DNA from: a virus
Strand: one strand, 5' to 3'
IMG/VR virus record: IMGVR_UViG_3300037670_000030
Location: 1-34,435 of that record
DNA length: 34,435 nt
Below the pieces are notes generated by a model. That model saw nothing but the letters and a program-made list of their open reading frames with translations. It was not told where the DNA came from and made no database searches. The first letter of the stretch is position 1, and every line of letters starts with the position of its first letter. Shown one piece after another: positions 22,594 to 30,623 of the stretch. The position numbers were made by a program, and so were the translations under genes.

Positions 22594-23241
22594 TTATTCC
22601 TTGGCCCTGTCGGGCATCGTGAAGTTGAGATGGGTGTGAAGCCGGTCCACGGAGTTGGCGACCTCCTGTTCGCCTTCCTCCAATGCAACCAACAGCAGCG
22701 AAATGTCCTGAAACCTCGCCTGCACCTGTCGATCTGTGCCAACTGAGGTCAGCCCACCGATGAACGGGTTGGCGTAGCTGCTCAGGCCTGGCACCAGCTC
22801 GGTCATGTGCGAGCGCAGGTTCTTGTTGTCTTCAATCGCCTGTAGGAGCCGTTGCAGATCCTTCTCTTGGAAAGGCGTGGAGACCGCGTTGACCAGGGCG
22901 CGGAACGTGTATGGAGCGCCCTGCGGCGTGCGCTGGTGCCATTCCTCGATCTCGACGGGTACGCCGATGGCATCGATCGCATCGAGTAGAGCGCCCACCG
23001 TGCCCTTGCGGCGATGGATCGTCAGAGATTGCTGCACCGTCCGCCGACGAACATAGGTCGGCCAATCGCTGCCCCAGGTGTCTACGCTGAACCACCACGC
23101 CAACCAGGGCAGCATGTCCTCTGGTGTGCGCATCGGATCCAGAGTGGACGCGAAGGGCACGGGGACTTCCGACAGACGGGTGGTGGCCTTTGCAACGGCC
23201 ACCTCCTGCGGAGTGGCATTCGGTGGCAGCAGGCTAGACAT
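22594..23241 (-). CDS. I: Tail protein I
   Basis: A 215-residue P2 gpI-type baseplate protein. The conserved start MSSLLPPNATPQEVAVAKATTRLSEVPVP precedes LPWLAWWFSVDTWGSDWPTYVRRRTVQQSLTIHRRKGTVGAL, the hallmark block of this family. It links the baseplate and fibres. It overlaps J by 8 bases. The C-terminal half (YANPFIGGLTSVGTDRQVQARF) is an acquired-looking region specific to this phage type. Confidence 0.93.
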   Translation of the reverse strand: MSSLLPPNATPQEVAVAKATTRLSEVPVPFASTLDPMRTPEDMLPWLAWWFSVDTWGSDWPTYVRRRTVQQSLTIHRRKGTVGALLDAIDAIGVPVEIEEWHQRTPQGAPYTFRALVNAVSTPFQEKDLQRLLQAIEDNKNLRSHMTELVPGLSSYANPFIGGLTSVGTDRQVQARFQDISLLLVALEEGEQEVANSVDRLHTHLNFTMPDRAKE

Positions 23242-24127
23242 CGCTCACCGTGCGGGTGGTGATGCGGATTCCGGTGCAGCGGCTGGCCGCGCCCACACCC
23301 ACCGCGATGTTCTCCGCAGGGCTGACCAAGGTGACGTCGACCACGCCTTCCTGATGCAGGGCACGATCCAAGGCGGAGCGGCTGACCAGGCGAGCCATTC
23401 GTGAATTCTTCTCGGCATACGTCGCCACCTCCTCGCGCGCAGCCTGCAGCACCACGGCGGGGTCTGGGCCGGGGTAGATATCGAGCACGGCCTCGATCTC
23501 GTATTCGATGACCGCTGCGCTCAGGACGGTTACAAAGTCGGTGAGTGGCCGCACGTCGATGTGGTTGACCGCAGTGGCGACGTTGGCAAGCAGGTCATCA
23601 GGGGCGGTACCGTCCCCCTCGCGGGAGAGGACGTAGACCGTCACATGCCCAGGCTGTGGGCTGTCGGCTGAGGCGTCCAACACCCGTGGATCTGCGGCCA
23701 GTGCGTGCGAGATGTACGCGCCGGCAGGGCCAGCGACAGAGAAGCCCTCCGGCGCCATTTGGATCCGGCGCCGGAATTCCGCATCTGACTCCATCACAGC
23801 CGGCGTTCCGAGCAACGGGTTGGCCTCAGTCACAACGCGCCGCTCGACGCCGAAGAACGCGCCAAGGTGATCGAGCATGGAATCTTCTGCGTATGCCAGC
23901 AGCACGGATTTGATGCCTTCGTTCACGCGCTGGCGCAGCAGCATCTCGCGATACGCGCCTACCTCGGCCAGCTTGTAGACCGGATCGGACTCGACCACAG
24001 CGCTGTAGGACGGATCCTGTGCGCGGTACATGTCCAGCCACTGGCCGAGCAGAACCTCGTAGTCGATCACTTCGACCGCGCTCGGAGCGGGCAGGCGGGA
24101 CAGGTCGACGGCAGAGAAAGTAGGCAT
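23234..24127 (-). CDS. J: Baseplate protein J
   Basis: A 297-residue baseplate wedge protein of the P2 gpJ/Mu gp47 family. Conserved blocks include MPTFSAVDLSRLPAPSAVEVIDYE, AYREMLLRQRVNEGIKSVLLAYAEDSMLDHLGAFFGVER and DPRVLDASADSPQPGHVTVYVLS. It is the first gene of the J-I-fibre operon. The start ATG has no Shine-Dalgarno sequence and falls exactly where the late promoter predicts transcription to begin. Confidence 0.93.
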   Translation of the reverse strand: MPTFSAVDLSRLPAPSAVEVIDYEVLLGQWLDMYRAQDPSYSAVVESDPVYKLAEVGAYREMLLRQRVNEGIKSVLLAYAEDSMLDHLGAFFGVERRVVTEANPLLGTPAVMESDAEFRRRIQMAPEGFSVAGPAGAYISHALAADPRVLDASADSPQPGHVTVYVLSREGDGTAPDDLLANVATAVNHIDVRPLTDFVTVLSAAVIEYEIEAVLDIYPGPDPAVVLQAAREEVATYAEKNSRMARLVSRSALDRALHQEGVVDVTLVSPAENIAVGVGAASRCTGIRITTRTVSDV

Positions 24128-24133
24128 GCCGTC

Positions 24134-24192
24134 ATATTCGCCAGCCTCGCGCGTGCGCGATAGAAGCGGGCGATGTACCGGTGTTCTCTACA
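24134..24192 (-). promoter_or_regulatory. Late promoter for J operon
   Basis: A TGTA-N11-TACA dyad at 24192-24174 overlaps the stop of S. The -10 hexamer GAATAT is at 24139-24134. The dyad ends 47 bases before the J ATG. Confidence 0.78.
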
Positions 24193-24640
24193 ACCCGGAC
24201 AGATGATTGAGCAGTGTGTCGATCACCCGCTGCTTGTCGCCATCGGCGAAACCCAGCAGCTCGCGGCGCTCGTAGCGCACGCGCGGACCACCGCGTCGCA
24301 CCTGGTCGACCAAGCCTTCCTGGTGGACGCGGGCAATGGCGGCGGCGCGGCGGATGAAGAACACTGAGGCTTCGTTGGCGTTCCCGCGTGCCTTGAGGTG
24401 CTTGGACTGTCGGAGGCGGGCGAACATCTTGCGGCGGCGGATCCGACCACCCTTCTGCCGCTTCTGGTTCTTGCGGCGGGCGTACTGGCTCCCGTCCGGG
24501 GCGCGCTGCTGCCCGATGCGCTCACTCTGGGCGCGCTGCAGATCCTGGGCGATGCGCCGAGCGAGCCGAGCGCGGCCGGAAGGCTCAAGCCGCTGCAGCA
24601 GCGGCCCGATCCAGCTTTCCAGTGAGGTCAGCTCATCCAC
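24188..24640 (-). CDS. S: Tail completion protein S
   Basis: A 150-residue homologue of P2 gpS. It has RLARRIAQDLQRAQSERIGQQRAPDGSQYARRKNQ, a basic RRRKMFARL region and the end GFADGDKQRVIDTLLNHLSGL. It helps finish tails for joining to heads. It overlaps R by 13 bases. Confidence 0.9.
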   Translation of the reverse strand: MDELTSLESWIGPLLQRLEPSGRARLARRIAQDLQRAQSERIGQQRAPDGSQYARRKNQKRQKGGRIRRRKMFARLRQSKHLKARGNANEASVFFIRRAAAIARVHQEGLVDQVRRGGPRVRYERRELLGFADGDKQRVIDTLLNHLSGL

Positions 24641-25041
24641 GTCGGCAGCGGCTCATCGACGGCGGAAGGGATCTCATTGCCCTGGTCGTCCGGGGCGACG
24701 ACCACGTTCTCGGTGAGCGGCAGTTTGATGTCCAGGTCGACCTTGTCGTCGGCCAAGATGTCCACCTCGAAGCGGATCTGTTCCTGCAGGCTTGGGCCAG
24801 CCAGCAGCGGGGACTGGTTCACCCTCACCCAATCCAGCAGTGCCAGCCACAGCCGGTTGGGGTCGCCGGCATAGTCGGTGATGATCAGGTTCATCGTGTA
24901 GCGCCACTCAAACGAGCGGGATTGCACGCAGGTGCACACGATGCTGCCGTTGTCGATGAAGGCGAGCAGGCGATCCTTGTCGGTGGCCAGCTCGGGGACT
25001 GCCGCCTCAATCGCAGCGCGCAGGGAGGCCGGCTTCTTCAT
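24628..25041 (-). CDS. R: Tail completion protein R
   Basis: A 137-residue homologue of P2 gpR: KKPASLRAAIEAAVPELATDKDRLLAFIDNG, FEWRYTMNLIITDYAGDPNRLWLALLDWVRVNQ. It acts late in tail completion. ATG 25041 overlaps the spanin stop (ATGA). Confidence 0.9.
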   Translation of the reverse strand: MKKPASLRAAIEAAVPELATDKDRLLAFIDNGSIVCTCVQSRSFEWRYTMNLIITDYAGDPNRLWLALLDWVRVNQSPLLAGPSLQEQIRFEVDILADDKVDLDIKLPLTENVVVAPDDQGNEIPSAVDEPLPTWMS

Positions 25042-25616
25042 GGCTCGACCTGCACCGCGCAGCCAGCGGCGACGGCCTGCCGGCGCGTGCTGGTCAGTTC
25101 GTCCTGGAGCCAGCCGATCCAGGCGTCGGCGTGGTCGGCGTCCTCAACAGTCGCTGCCGCGTCCGCTGCCCGAAGGTCGGCGGCTGCATCTTCGCCTCCG
25201 GCAAGGGCTGCAGCTGCACCGGGGTCGGATCCGGTCGCAGCACCACACTGCCACCACGGCTGCAGCTGCACGTCGCCACGACGCAGAGCAGCAGTAAGGT
25301 CATCACGGGCTTGTTTCGCATCATCCACCTTCTTGTCGTAGCGGCCATCGTTGTCGTTGCGGTCGTGGGCCAACGCCAGAGCCGCTGCGCGGGCCTTTGC
25401 GGCCGTCTCGGCGGTGGCCTTGGCCAACCCATCCAGCACGGCGGCATGGGCTTTCAGCGCGGCCTGGTGCGCTTCCTGTTCGGTGTTGTACTTGCCCTCC
25501 CACTTGGCAGCGCCTTGGCCATGCCAGAACCACGCCCAGCCGATCACCAGGGCCAGCGCAGCAGCCCAGCGGACCGTGATCAGGTACGGGCGGATCGGAT
25601 CGATGCTCAGGCCCAT
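25038..25616 (-). CDS. Inner-membrane spanin (Rz/LysB-like)
   Basis: A 192-residue protein with one N-terminal membrane helix (about residues 12-31, LITVRWAAALALVIGWAWFW) followed by a long periplasmic helix with charged repeats (EQEAHQAALKAHAAVLDGLAKATAETAAKARA). It is the expected shape of an Rz-type i-spanin that disrupts the outer membrane at lysis. A second reading frame inside it encodes the outer-membrane partner. ATG 25616 overlaps the endolysin stop (TGATG); a GTG one codon earlier is possible. Confidence 0.8.
   Translation of the reverse strand: MGLSIDPIRPYLITVRWAAALALVIGWAWFWHGQGAAKWEGKYNTEQEAHQAALKAHAAVLDGLAKATAETAAKARAAALALAHDRNDNDGRYDKKVDDAKQARDDLTAALRRGDVQLQPWWQCGAATGSDPGAAAALAGGEDAAADLRAADAAATVEDADHADAWIGWLQDELTSTRRQAVAAGCAVQVEP
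25094..25321 (-). CDS. Embedded outer-membrane spanin (Rz1/LysC-like)
   Basis: A 75-residue lipoprotein encoded entirely inside the i-spanin gene in another frame. It starts MRNKPVMTLLLLCVVATCSCS, a signal with a lipid-attachment Cys near residue 18. A Pro-rich mature part follows (LRPDPTPVQLQPLPEAK), typical of Rz1. AAGG precedes the ATG by six bases. The nested layout is as in lambda Rz/Rz1 and P2 lysB/lysC. Confidence 0.75.
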   Translation of the reverse strand: MRNKPVMTLLLLCVVATCSCSRGGSVVLRPDPTPVQLQPLPEAKMQPPTFGQRTRQRLLRTPTTPTPGSAGSRTN

Positions 25617-26287
25617 CACGCCGCTCCCAGCAGCGCCAGAGCGCGGTTGGTGCGGGCGATCCGGTCTTCCAGACCCTCGGGCTTGGCCTTGGAGCGCGGG
25701 TTGCCCAGGTTGATGGCACGGCTCAGGGCCAGCACGTCGCCGGCATCGGCCCAGCGGTTGAGGCCGTTGTCTTTCCAGTAGGCCGCAGCGGCACGCGCAC
25801 CGTTGACCGGATCCAGCAGCAGATCCGGGTTCTGCAGCAGCGGCAGGCCCAGCAGGACGCCCATGCGAGCGTAGCCGTCCTTGAGGGTGTTCTGGATCGG
25901 GCCGCGACCACGGTAGCGCCAGCCGTCGCCACTGGCGTCGTTGCCGTTGCCGCCGCGCCCGGCGTAGACGAAGTTGGCCAGCTTCTGCGGGTTGTTCAGG
26001 AAGCCCTTGGCGTGGGCCAGCTCTTCCGGCTCGATCTTGCGGTTGCCGTTGAGGTCGAAGCGACGGAACACCGCCACCACGCGCTCGGCGGTGCTGTAGC
26101 TGAGGTTTTCCTCGACACGGGTCAGGCTGACGCTTTCATGGCCGAGCTGGGCGAGGAAGTAGGCGACCTGGCGGCGCGTGGTGATGCCGAACTCGGCCAT
26201 GGCGGCGTTGAGCGGCTGGGTCCAGCGCTGCACGCGCGCCGTTGGCATCTGCATGGCGCGCGCGAGGATGTCATCGGTCAGGATCAC
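25616..26287 (-). CDS. Endolysin, glycoside hydrolase family 19
   Basis: A 223-residue muralytic enzyme. It contains the GH19 block VAYFLAQLGHESVSLTRVEENLSYS (candidate catalytic Glu51 and Glu59/60), then SGDGWRYRGRGPIQNT and PDLLLDPVNGARAAAAYWK, all typical of phage GH19 endolysins. Residues 78-89 form an EF-hand-like loop, D-x-N-x-N-x-x-I-x-x-x-E, where related enzymes have a plain helix. No signal peptide, so holin-dependent release is expected. The start is GTG 26287, overlapping the holin stop as GTGA. Confidence 0.9.
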   Translation of the reverse strand: MILTDDILARAMQMPTARVQRWTQPLNAAMAEFGITTRRQVAYFLAQLGHESVSLTRVEENLSYSTAERVVAVFRRFDLNGNRKIEPEELAHAKGFLNNPQKLANFVYAGRGGNGNDASGDGWRYRGRGPIQNTLKDGYARMGVLLGLPLLQNPDLLLDPVNGARAAAAYWKDNGLNRWADAGDVLALSRAINLGNPRSKAKPEGLEDRIARTNRALALLGAA

Positions 26288-26562
26288 GGATCGGTCCTCA
26301 GAATGCGGGCGACGTTGCCCTTGGACTGGAATGTCAGCAGCAACACCACCAGCAGCAGGCCCAGCTGCCAGGGGCTGACGTGTGCGCGGGGGCCGTACAG
26401 CAGGATCTGCAGTGCCTGCCCACCGGTGGAGGCGATCAGCACCCACGCCACCAGGGAGGCCCCTGGCCGGTGCGTAGCACCCGTGTGGGCGCGGTAGGTG
26501 ATCAGGCGCACGCAGATGGCCAAGCTGGCCACCAGGGCGAGGAAGGTCGTGATCTCAGCCAT
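26284..26562 (-). CDS. Three-helix holin-like membrane protein
   Basis: A 92-residue protein with three membrane segments: FLALVASLAICVRLI near residues 6-21, GASLVAWVLIASTGGQALQILLYG in the middle, and WQLGLLLVVLLLTFQ near the end. It resembles the three-TM phage holins of P2-like phages. ATG 26562 has GGAGAT upstream and overlaps the previous gene by 8 bases. One of the two membrane proteins here may be the holin and the other an antiholin. Confidence 0.75.
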   Translation of the reverse strand: MAEITTFLALVASLAICVRLITYRAHTGATHRPGASLVAWVLIASTGGQALQILLYGPRAHVSPWQLGLLLVVLLLTFQSKGNVARILRTDP

Positions 26563-26908
26563 TTCGATCTCCGCGGCGGAAGGATTTGAAGTCGATGCTC
26601 CCGCTGCCCTCGATCAGCCGCAGGGTGATCGTCACCACGCAGGCGGCCAGCAGGAAGGCCGCCAGCCCGGCCGACTCCAGGCCAAAGCGGCGCATGACGT
26701 CGGTGGCGCCCATGTAGCCGGGCACGACACTCACGGCCAGGTAGAACAGCCGCTTCCAGAGCAGCAGATCCTTGGCCGACACCACGAACAGGGTGGCGCC
26801 GGCGAAGGCGCCGATCAGTGCGTCGGGGTTGACGCCCGGCAGCAGCGAGGCCAGCCCGACGCTGGTGGCCAGCGCGAAGAGGGTGCCGGTGGAGGTTGGT
26901 TCGGTCAT
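26555..26908 (-). CDS. Putative holin, second membrane protein
   Basis: A 117-residue protein with three or four hydrophobic helices: TLFALATSVGLASLLPG, ALIGAFAGATLFVVSAKD, LFYLAVSVVPGYMGA and LAAFLLAACVVTITLRLI. A charged C-terminus follows (DFKSFRRGDRNG). It begins at ATG 26908, two bases after X. Position matches P2 Y (holin). Which of the pair forms the lysis pore cannot be read from sequence. Confidence 0.75.
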   Translation of the reverse strand: MTEPTSTGTLFALATSVGLASLLPGVNPDALIGAFAGATLFVVSAKDLLLWKRLFYLAVSVVPGYMGATDVMRRFGLESAGLAAFLLAACVVTITLRLIEGSGSIDFKSFRRGDRNG

Positions 26909-26910
26909 CG

Positions 26911-27120
26911 TCAGTCCCAGAGCTGGACCAGCGGGCGCGTGGCGGCGGCTGGGGTGGTGGTGTCGGGCAGCACCACAGAGGTGCCTTGGGGCAGGATCGG
27001 GCCGAGCGCGGCCAGACCGGGGTTGAGCGCCAGCGCCTGCTCCACGCACGCGGCAGTGGTGCCCAGGTAGCGGTAGCAGATGGCGTCCAGGGTGTCGCCT
27101 TGGGCAGCGATGACCAGCAT
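26911..27120 (-). CDS. X: Tail protein X
   Basis: A 69-residue LysM-like tail protein homologous to P2 gpX: IAAQGDTLDAICYRYLGTTAACVEQALALNPGLAALG, PQGTSVVLPD. In P2-like tails it contributes to the baseplate/spike region. TGATG overlap with L. Confidence 0.92.
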   Translation of the reverse strand: MLVIAAQGDTLDAICYRYLGTTAACVEQALALNPGLAALGPILPQGTSVVLPDTTTPAAATRPLVQLWD

Positions 27121-27584
27121 CAGATGAGGTCCACCGTGGTGCGGGGCAGGCCCTGCAGATCCCGCATGGCCCAGCGGTGATCGCGGCGAATCTCGCCGAT
27201 GGACGGGGTCAGGTCGTCGGCGCGCTGGTTGGCGCTGTCGGTGGCGTCGTAGGAGCGGTAGCGCTCGGTCAGCTCGGCGGCGGCATAGGTGGCCACCGCA
27301 CGGCGGTACAGCAGCACCAGGCGCGAGACACCGGAAATCGCATCGGCAGGCACATCGGCCAGCGATTCGTGGCCCTCGTCCATTTGGCGCTGTGCCCACG
27401 CGGCGAGCGCGGTGTTCACCGTGGTCACAGCGTTGATCAGGCTGCTGCGCAGGCGCGCCTCGGTGACCGTGCCCGTGATCCTCATGTCCTCTCGCACCTG
27501 CGACGGCGAGATGGACGGCCACCAGCTGCCCGACGTGATGTCGTCGCTGGGTGCGTTCTTGCCGGGGGCGATGAATGCAGACAT
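27120..27584 (-). CDS. L: Head completion protein L
   Basis: A 154-residue homologue of P2 gpL that stabilises filled heads and joins the neck. It has ITSGSWWPSISPSQVREDMRITGTVTEARLRSSLINAVTTVNTALAAW, VSRLVLLYRRAVATYAAAELTERYRSYDAT, and the end RWAMRDLQGLPRTTVDLI. A 100-base gap with a large hairpin separates it from M, which is otherwise unusual in this tightly packed operon. Confidence 0.92.
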   Translation of the reverse strand: MSAFIAPGKNAPSDDITSGSWWPSISPSQVREDMRITGTVTEARLRSSLINAVTTVNTALAAWAQRQMDEGHESLADVPADAISGVSRLVLLYRRAVATYAAAELTERYRSYDATDSANQRADDLTPSIGEIRRDHRWAMRDLQGLPRTTVDLI

Positions 27585-27600
27585 AAGGCCTCGAAATAGT

Positions 27601-27664
27601 CGCCGGTGGTCGGGGCGTCACCACAACGGGAGAGAGGTCGTTGTGGATCAGCCCCGAGCCGGCG
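27601..27664 (-). other. Three-tier hairpin between M and L
   Basis: In plus-strand coordinates, arms 27601-27606, 27611-27616 and 27621-27628 pair with 27659-27664, 27651-27656 and 27639-27646. All 20 pairs are perfect, with two internal loops and a 10-base apical loop. No T run follows. In the minus-strand RNA the internal loop UGAU/UGAC could form tandem G-A pairs. Confidence 0.8.
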
Positions 27665-27684
27665 GGGGTTGCGGGGACGCTCGG

Positions 27685-28509
27685 TTAGCTCTGCCCGGTG
27701 GCACCGTCATCTGCCGGCGGGGTGCCAGCACTGTCGGTACCGGTGTCCGGCGCGGGGCCGGTACCGGTTTCGCCGTTGCCGTCCGCTGCATTGCTCTGCG
27801 GGGCTTCGACGGTGGGCGGAGCGTGTTTCTTCAGGAGGCGGGCCGCGCGCTCCAGGTCTTTCTTCCCACCGCACGCTGTGTCCAACTCCAGGGCGCGGTT
27901 GAGGTTGGCCACGCACTTGACCAGCTGGTCAAGGGGCGGCGGGTTGTCATCGACGTCGTCGGCGCGGATCACGCTGCGGCCGGCGGCCAGGTAGAGTTTG
28001 GCGCGGACCTGGTCGGGCATGTCCTGCTCGGCGGTCAGCGCGGTGGTGGATTCCAGCACCGCCGCATCGAAGTCGGCACCTGCAACCTGGGCCCGCAGGG
28101 CAGCATCGGCCACTTCCTCTGCGATCAGGCAGCCGGTGGTGCGGGCGAAGCGGTCGGGCATGGCCAGGTTGTGGCGCAGAGCATAGGCGGCCAGTGGCAG
28201 CGCCCCAGCGAAGTCACCGGCATCGATGTGCCAGAGCATCAGGGTGGCAACAACCTCATCGTCGCCGCCGGCATCGGCCTGCAGCACGCCCTGAAGGTAC
28301 GGGGCGTAGTCGTCCAGGATCTCGGCCTTGAACTTGCCCTTGGCCTCGCCGGACTGGATCTGCTTGAGGCGCAGGCGATGGTCCTGCAGCTTCATCATGT
28401 GCAGCTCGTACTCGGACGCGTTGTCCACCGGCGCCGAACCCTGGCGCCGGGCCGATTCCTCAGCCGCGCGAACGCGGCTGAGGTGCATCTTGGCGGGACT
28501 GGCGGCCAT
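27685..28509 (-). CDS. M: Terminase small subunit M
   Basis: A 274-residue homologue of P2 gpM. The N-terminal half has the family pattern (SPAKMHLSRVRAAEESARRQG, MMKLQDHRLRLKQIQSGEAKGKFKAEILDDYAPYLQGVLQA, DDEVVATLMLWHIDAGDFAGALPLAAYALRHNLAMPDRF). The C-terminus adds a low-complexity Asp/Gly/Thr-rich tail not needed for the family. It pairs with P to cut cos DNA and start packaging. It follows N by 4 bases. Confidence 0.93.
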   Translation of the reverse strand: MAASPAKMHLSRVRAAEESARRQGSAPVDNASEYELHMMKLQDHRLRLKQIQSGEAKGKFKAEILDDYAPYLQGVLQADAGGDDEVVATLMLWHIDAGDFAGALPLAAYALRHNLAMPDRFARTTGCLIAEEVADAALRAQVAGADFDAAVLESTTALTAEQDMPDQVRAKLYLAAGRSVIRADDVDDNPPPLDQLVKCVANLNRALELDTACGGKKDLERAARLLKKHAPPTVEAPQSNAADGNGETGTGPAPDTGTDSAGTPPADDGATGQS

Positions 28510-28513
28510 GGGA

Positions 28514-29530
28514 TCAGGCTTCCTTGATCTCGATGTTCTCGACGACGCAGCCGAAGCCGTAGTCCTCGACCACGTAGGCGTCGTTGGACGACTCGAAGTT
28601 CTCGATGCGGTTCTTCTTCGGGTTCTCCACGACGTGGCGGCGGCGGCCGCCTTCCTGCCAGTAGATCGACAGGTTGGACAGCGAGGTGATCAGCAGAGTG
28701 CCGTCCGGGATGTACGGCACCTCTGCCACCTGCAGGCCGCCCAGGCGGCGCTGGGACAGGATGACGTCGGTGGCCAGCTTCTCGGTGGACGGCTGTTCAG
28801 CGTTGACCAGCGGGAAATACTTGTCGTGCAGCAGGCCACGGCCGACCACAGCGACCAGCCCCGGATCCTTGCGGTGCCACGGGTCGATCAAGTTGCTCAC
28901 CGCGTCGAAGACCAGCGCATCCAGGTTCTTGTAGTCGCCGCCAGCGCCGACCACCACCTTGCCCGATCCATCGACCACTTCGTTCAGGACGCGGGAAGCG
29001 GCGTTGCTGCGGTACTGCTGCAGCCAGCCGATATTGACGTCTTCCAGATTCGGGTGAGCGGTGCGGTCGGTGGTTGCAGCCGCGCTGGTGCCATGGAAGC
29101 CGATCATCAGGCGGTCCAGTGCCTGACGCTTGACGATGGCATCGCGCAGCTTGGCCTGGAAGTCGGGGAACTTCGCCCAGGCGTCAAGCAGCGCGTAGCG
29201 GATCGCGGTGTCGAAATCGGTCTGCTTGCACTCGTAGGTCTGGCTGTCCAGGCCGGAGACGTCGCGCGGGGAACGCTCGCCGTTTCCGGTGGTGTCGGTG
29301 CGGCCGGCGATGGTGCTGGAAACACCGATGCCAACCTTCTGACCCTTGAGTTCGTTGACGCCGATGATGTTGATTCGACCGAGGAAGTCGCTGGACTCCT
29401 GCATACGGGTTTCCAGCGTCTGCTGGATGGTCGGATCGACGTTGAACACCTGGCCGGCGTCGGCGACGCCATTGAGGGAAGCGATCTTGCTCAGGTACGC
29501 CGTGTACAGCAGGCGAGTTTCATTACGCAT
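28514..29530 (-). CDS. N: Major capsid protein N
   Basis: A 338-residue capsid precursor homologous to P2 gpN. Its start is MRNETRLLYTAYLSKIASLNGV. Further blocks are QQTLETRMQESSDFLGRINIIGVNELKGQKVGIG, DRLMIGFHGTSAAATTDR and GWLQQYRSN, with EVPYIPDGTLLITSLSNLSIYWQEGGRRRHVVENPKKNRIENFESSNDAYVVEDY at the end. P2 N is trimmed at its N-terminus by the O protease and the same can be expected here. Confidence 0.95.
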   Translation of the reverse strand: MRNETRLLYTAYLSKIASLNGVADAGQVFNVDPTIQQTLETRMQESSDFLGRINIIGVNELKGQKVGIGVSSTIAGRTDTTGNGERSPRDVSGLDSQTYECKQTDFDTAIRYALLDAWAKFPDFQAKLRDAIVKRQALDRLMIGFHGTSAAATTDRTAHPNLEDVNIGWLQQYRSNAASRVLNEVVDGSGKVVVGAGGDYKNLDALVFDAVSNLIDPWHRKDPGLVAVVGRGLLHDKYFPLVNAEQPSTEKLATDVILSQRRLGGLQVAEVPYIPDGTLLITSLSNLSIYWQEGGRRRHVVENPKKNRIENFESSNDAYVVEDYGFGCVVENIEIKEA

Positions 29531-29584
29531 GGATGATCTCCGAAAAGCGGGGATGTGGGCGGTGTGCGGTGGCGCTGCGGCGGG

Positions 29585-30466
29585 TCAGCAGTCGGTGACC
29601 GTGGATTTGTCGGACGGGCCGTTGACGACGGGGCGGAAGGCCTGCGTGGTCGAAGCGGTGCTCGACAGCTTCTGCTCCAGCGCCTTGAACTCGGCACGGC
29701 TTGCGTCCAGCTCCTTGCGCAGCGCGGCGAACTCCGTGGCATTGGCCTTGATCCCGTCAGCGATGCTGGTCAGCACCTCGGCGAAGCCCGCGAAGGCCTG
29801 AGCATCGGCACTGCCTTCCGGGGCCGGCGGCGTGACCGGTGCCGGCGGCGGGGTCGTCTTGCCGGTGAAGCGATCGATCAGGCCCGCGAGTCCCGAGAGC
29901 AACTTGCTGGTGGCATCGCCGGGGTCTGCGCTGACCTCTTCCAGCTCGATGCTGGACTCGCGCGCGGCGGTGAACAGGTTCTCCGCGTTGAGCTTGCGGT
30001 CATCGAACAGCTTGGCCTCGGGGTGCTTAGCCGCGAAGGACAGCTTTTCGGTGCCCAGGCTGGCCGGGCTGTCGGTGACGGCCAGGCCGACCAGATAGGC
30101 GCCGCCGGTCTTGGCGAAGTTGGGCGACACTTCGATGCTGGTGTAGATCTTCTGCTTGTCGTTGTTGACCATGCTCACCAGGGCATCGGTCGGTTCCAGC
30201 TGAGCGAACAGCGCCAGCTTCTTCTTGCCATCAATGTCGACCTCTTCGGCCTTCACCGCCACCACATCGCCGTAGGCCTTGAACGGGCTGTCCGGCAGGA
30301 TGCCGCGAATGTGTTCCAGGTTGATGCGCGCACCATACAGCGACGGGTTGTAGCTGCCGGCCATCTGCTGGATCCAGCCACGCTCAATCACACGGCCATC
30401 GGTGGTGTCGCCTTCCACGGCGACGCGGAAGAATTTGCTGCGGTACTTCTTCTTGGGATCCGACAT
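29585..30466 (-). CDS. O: Capsid scaffold/protease O
   Basis: A 293-residue scaffold with built-in protease. The protease part has FFRVAVEGDTTDGRVI, INLEHIRGILPD and YTSIEVSPNFAKTGGAYLVGLAVTDSPASLGTE. Counting from MSDPKKK, the catalytic triad known for P2 O aligns to Asp23, His52 and Ser110. A Pro-rich linker precedes a C-terminal coiled-coil scaffold (ATEFAALRKELDASRAEFKALEQKL). The start is ATG 30466 with AGAGGA upstream; an in-frame ATG at 30520 is less well supported. Confidence 0.93.
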   Translation of the reverse strand: MSDPKKKYRSKFFRVAVEGDTTDGRVIERGWIQQMAGSYNPSLYGARINLEHIRGILPDSPFKAYGDVVAVKAEEVDIDGKKKLALFAQLEPTDALVSMVNNDKQKIYTSIEVSPNFAKTGGAYLVGLAVTDSPASLGTEKLSFAAKHPEAKLFDDRKLNAENLFTAARESSIELEEVSADPGDATSKLLSGLAGLIDRFTGKTTPPPAPVTPPAPEGSADAQAFAGFAEVLTSIADGIKANATEFAALRKELDASRAEFKALEQKLSSTASTTQAFRPVVNGPSDKSTVTDC

Positions 30467-30518
30467 GGTGTCCTCTGCTGATTTTGGCCGTGTGCGCGGA
30501 TCGCGCTTCAACAGGTCC

Positions 30519-30617
30519 ATGGTCGGCAGAGCGACAAACAGCAGCAACGCAACCGAGTTGTAAAACTCGGTGCTACGTCATTGATTTCTGTATGAATCGG
30601 TCGTCGGACGCGACCCT
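30519..30617. promoter_or_regulatory. Divergent late promoters for P and O
   Basis: The dyad TGTA-N11-TACG (30559-30577) ends 47 bases before the P GTG. The P -10 is GACCCT at 30612-30617. Read in the other direction, the same dyad gives a -10 GACCAT at 30524-30519 and a start near 30512, leaving O a 46-base leader with its own ribosome site. A perfect 8-4-8 palindrome (30552-30571) overlaps the left half of the dyad. Confidence 0.7.
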
Positions 30618-30623
30618 AGTGCG

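Noticed and set aside
30520-30547. Longer N-terminus for O from ATG 30520 or upstream
   Set aside because: The P2 O start aligns with MSDPKKK at 30466, which has a good ribosome site.
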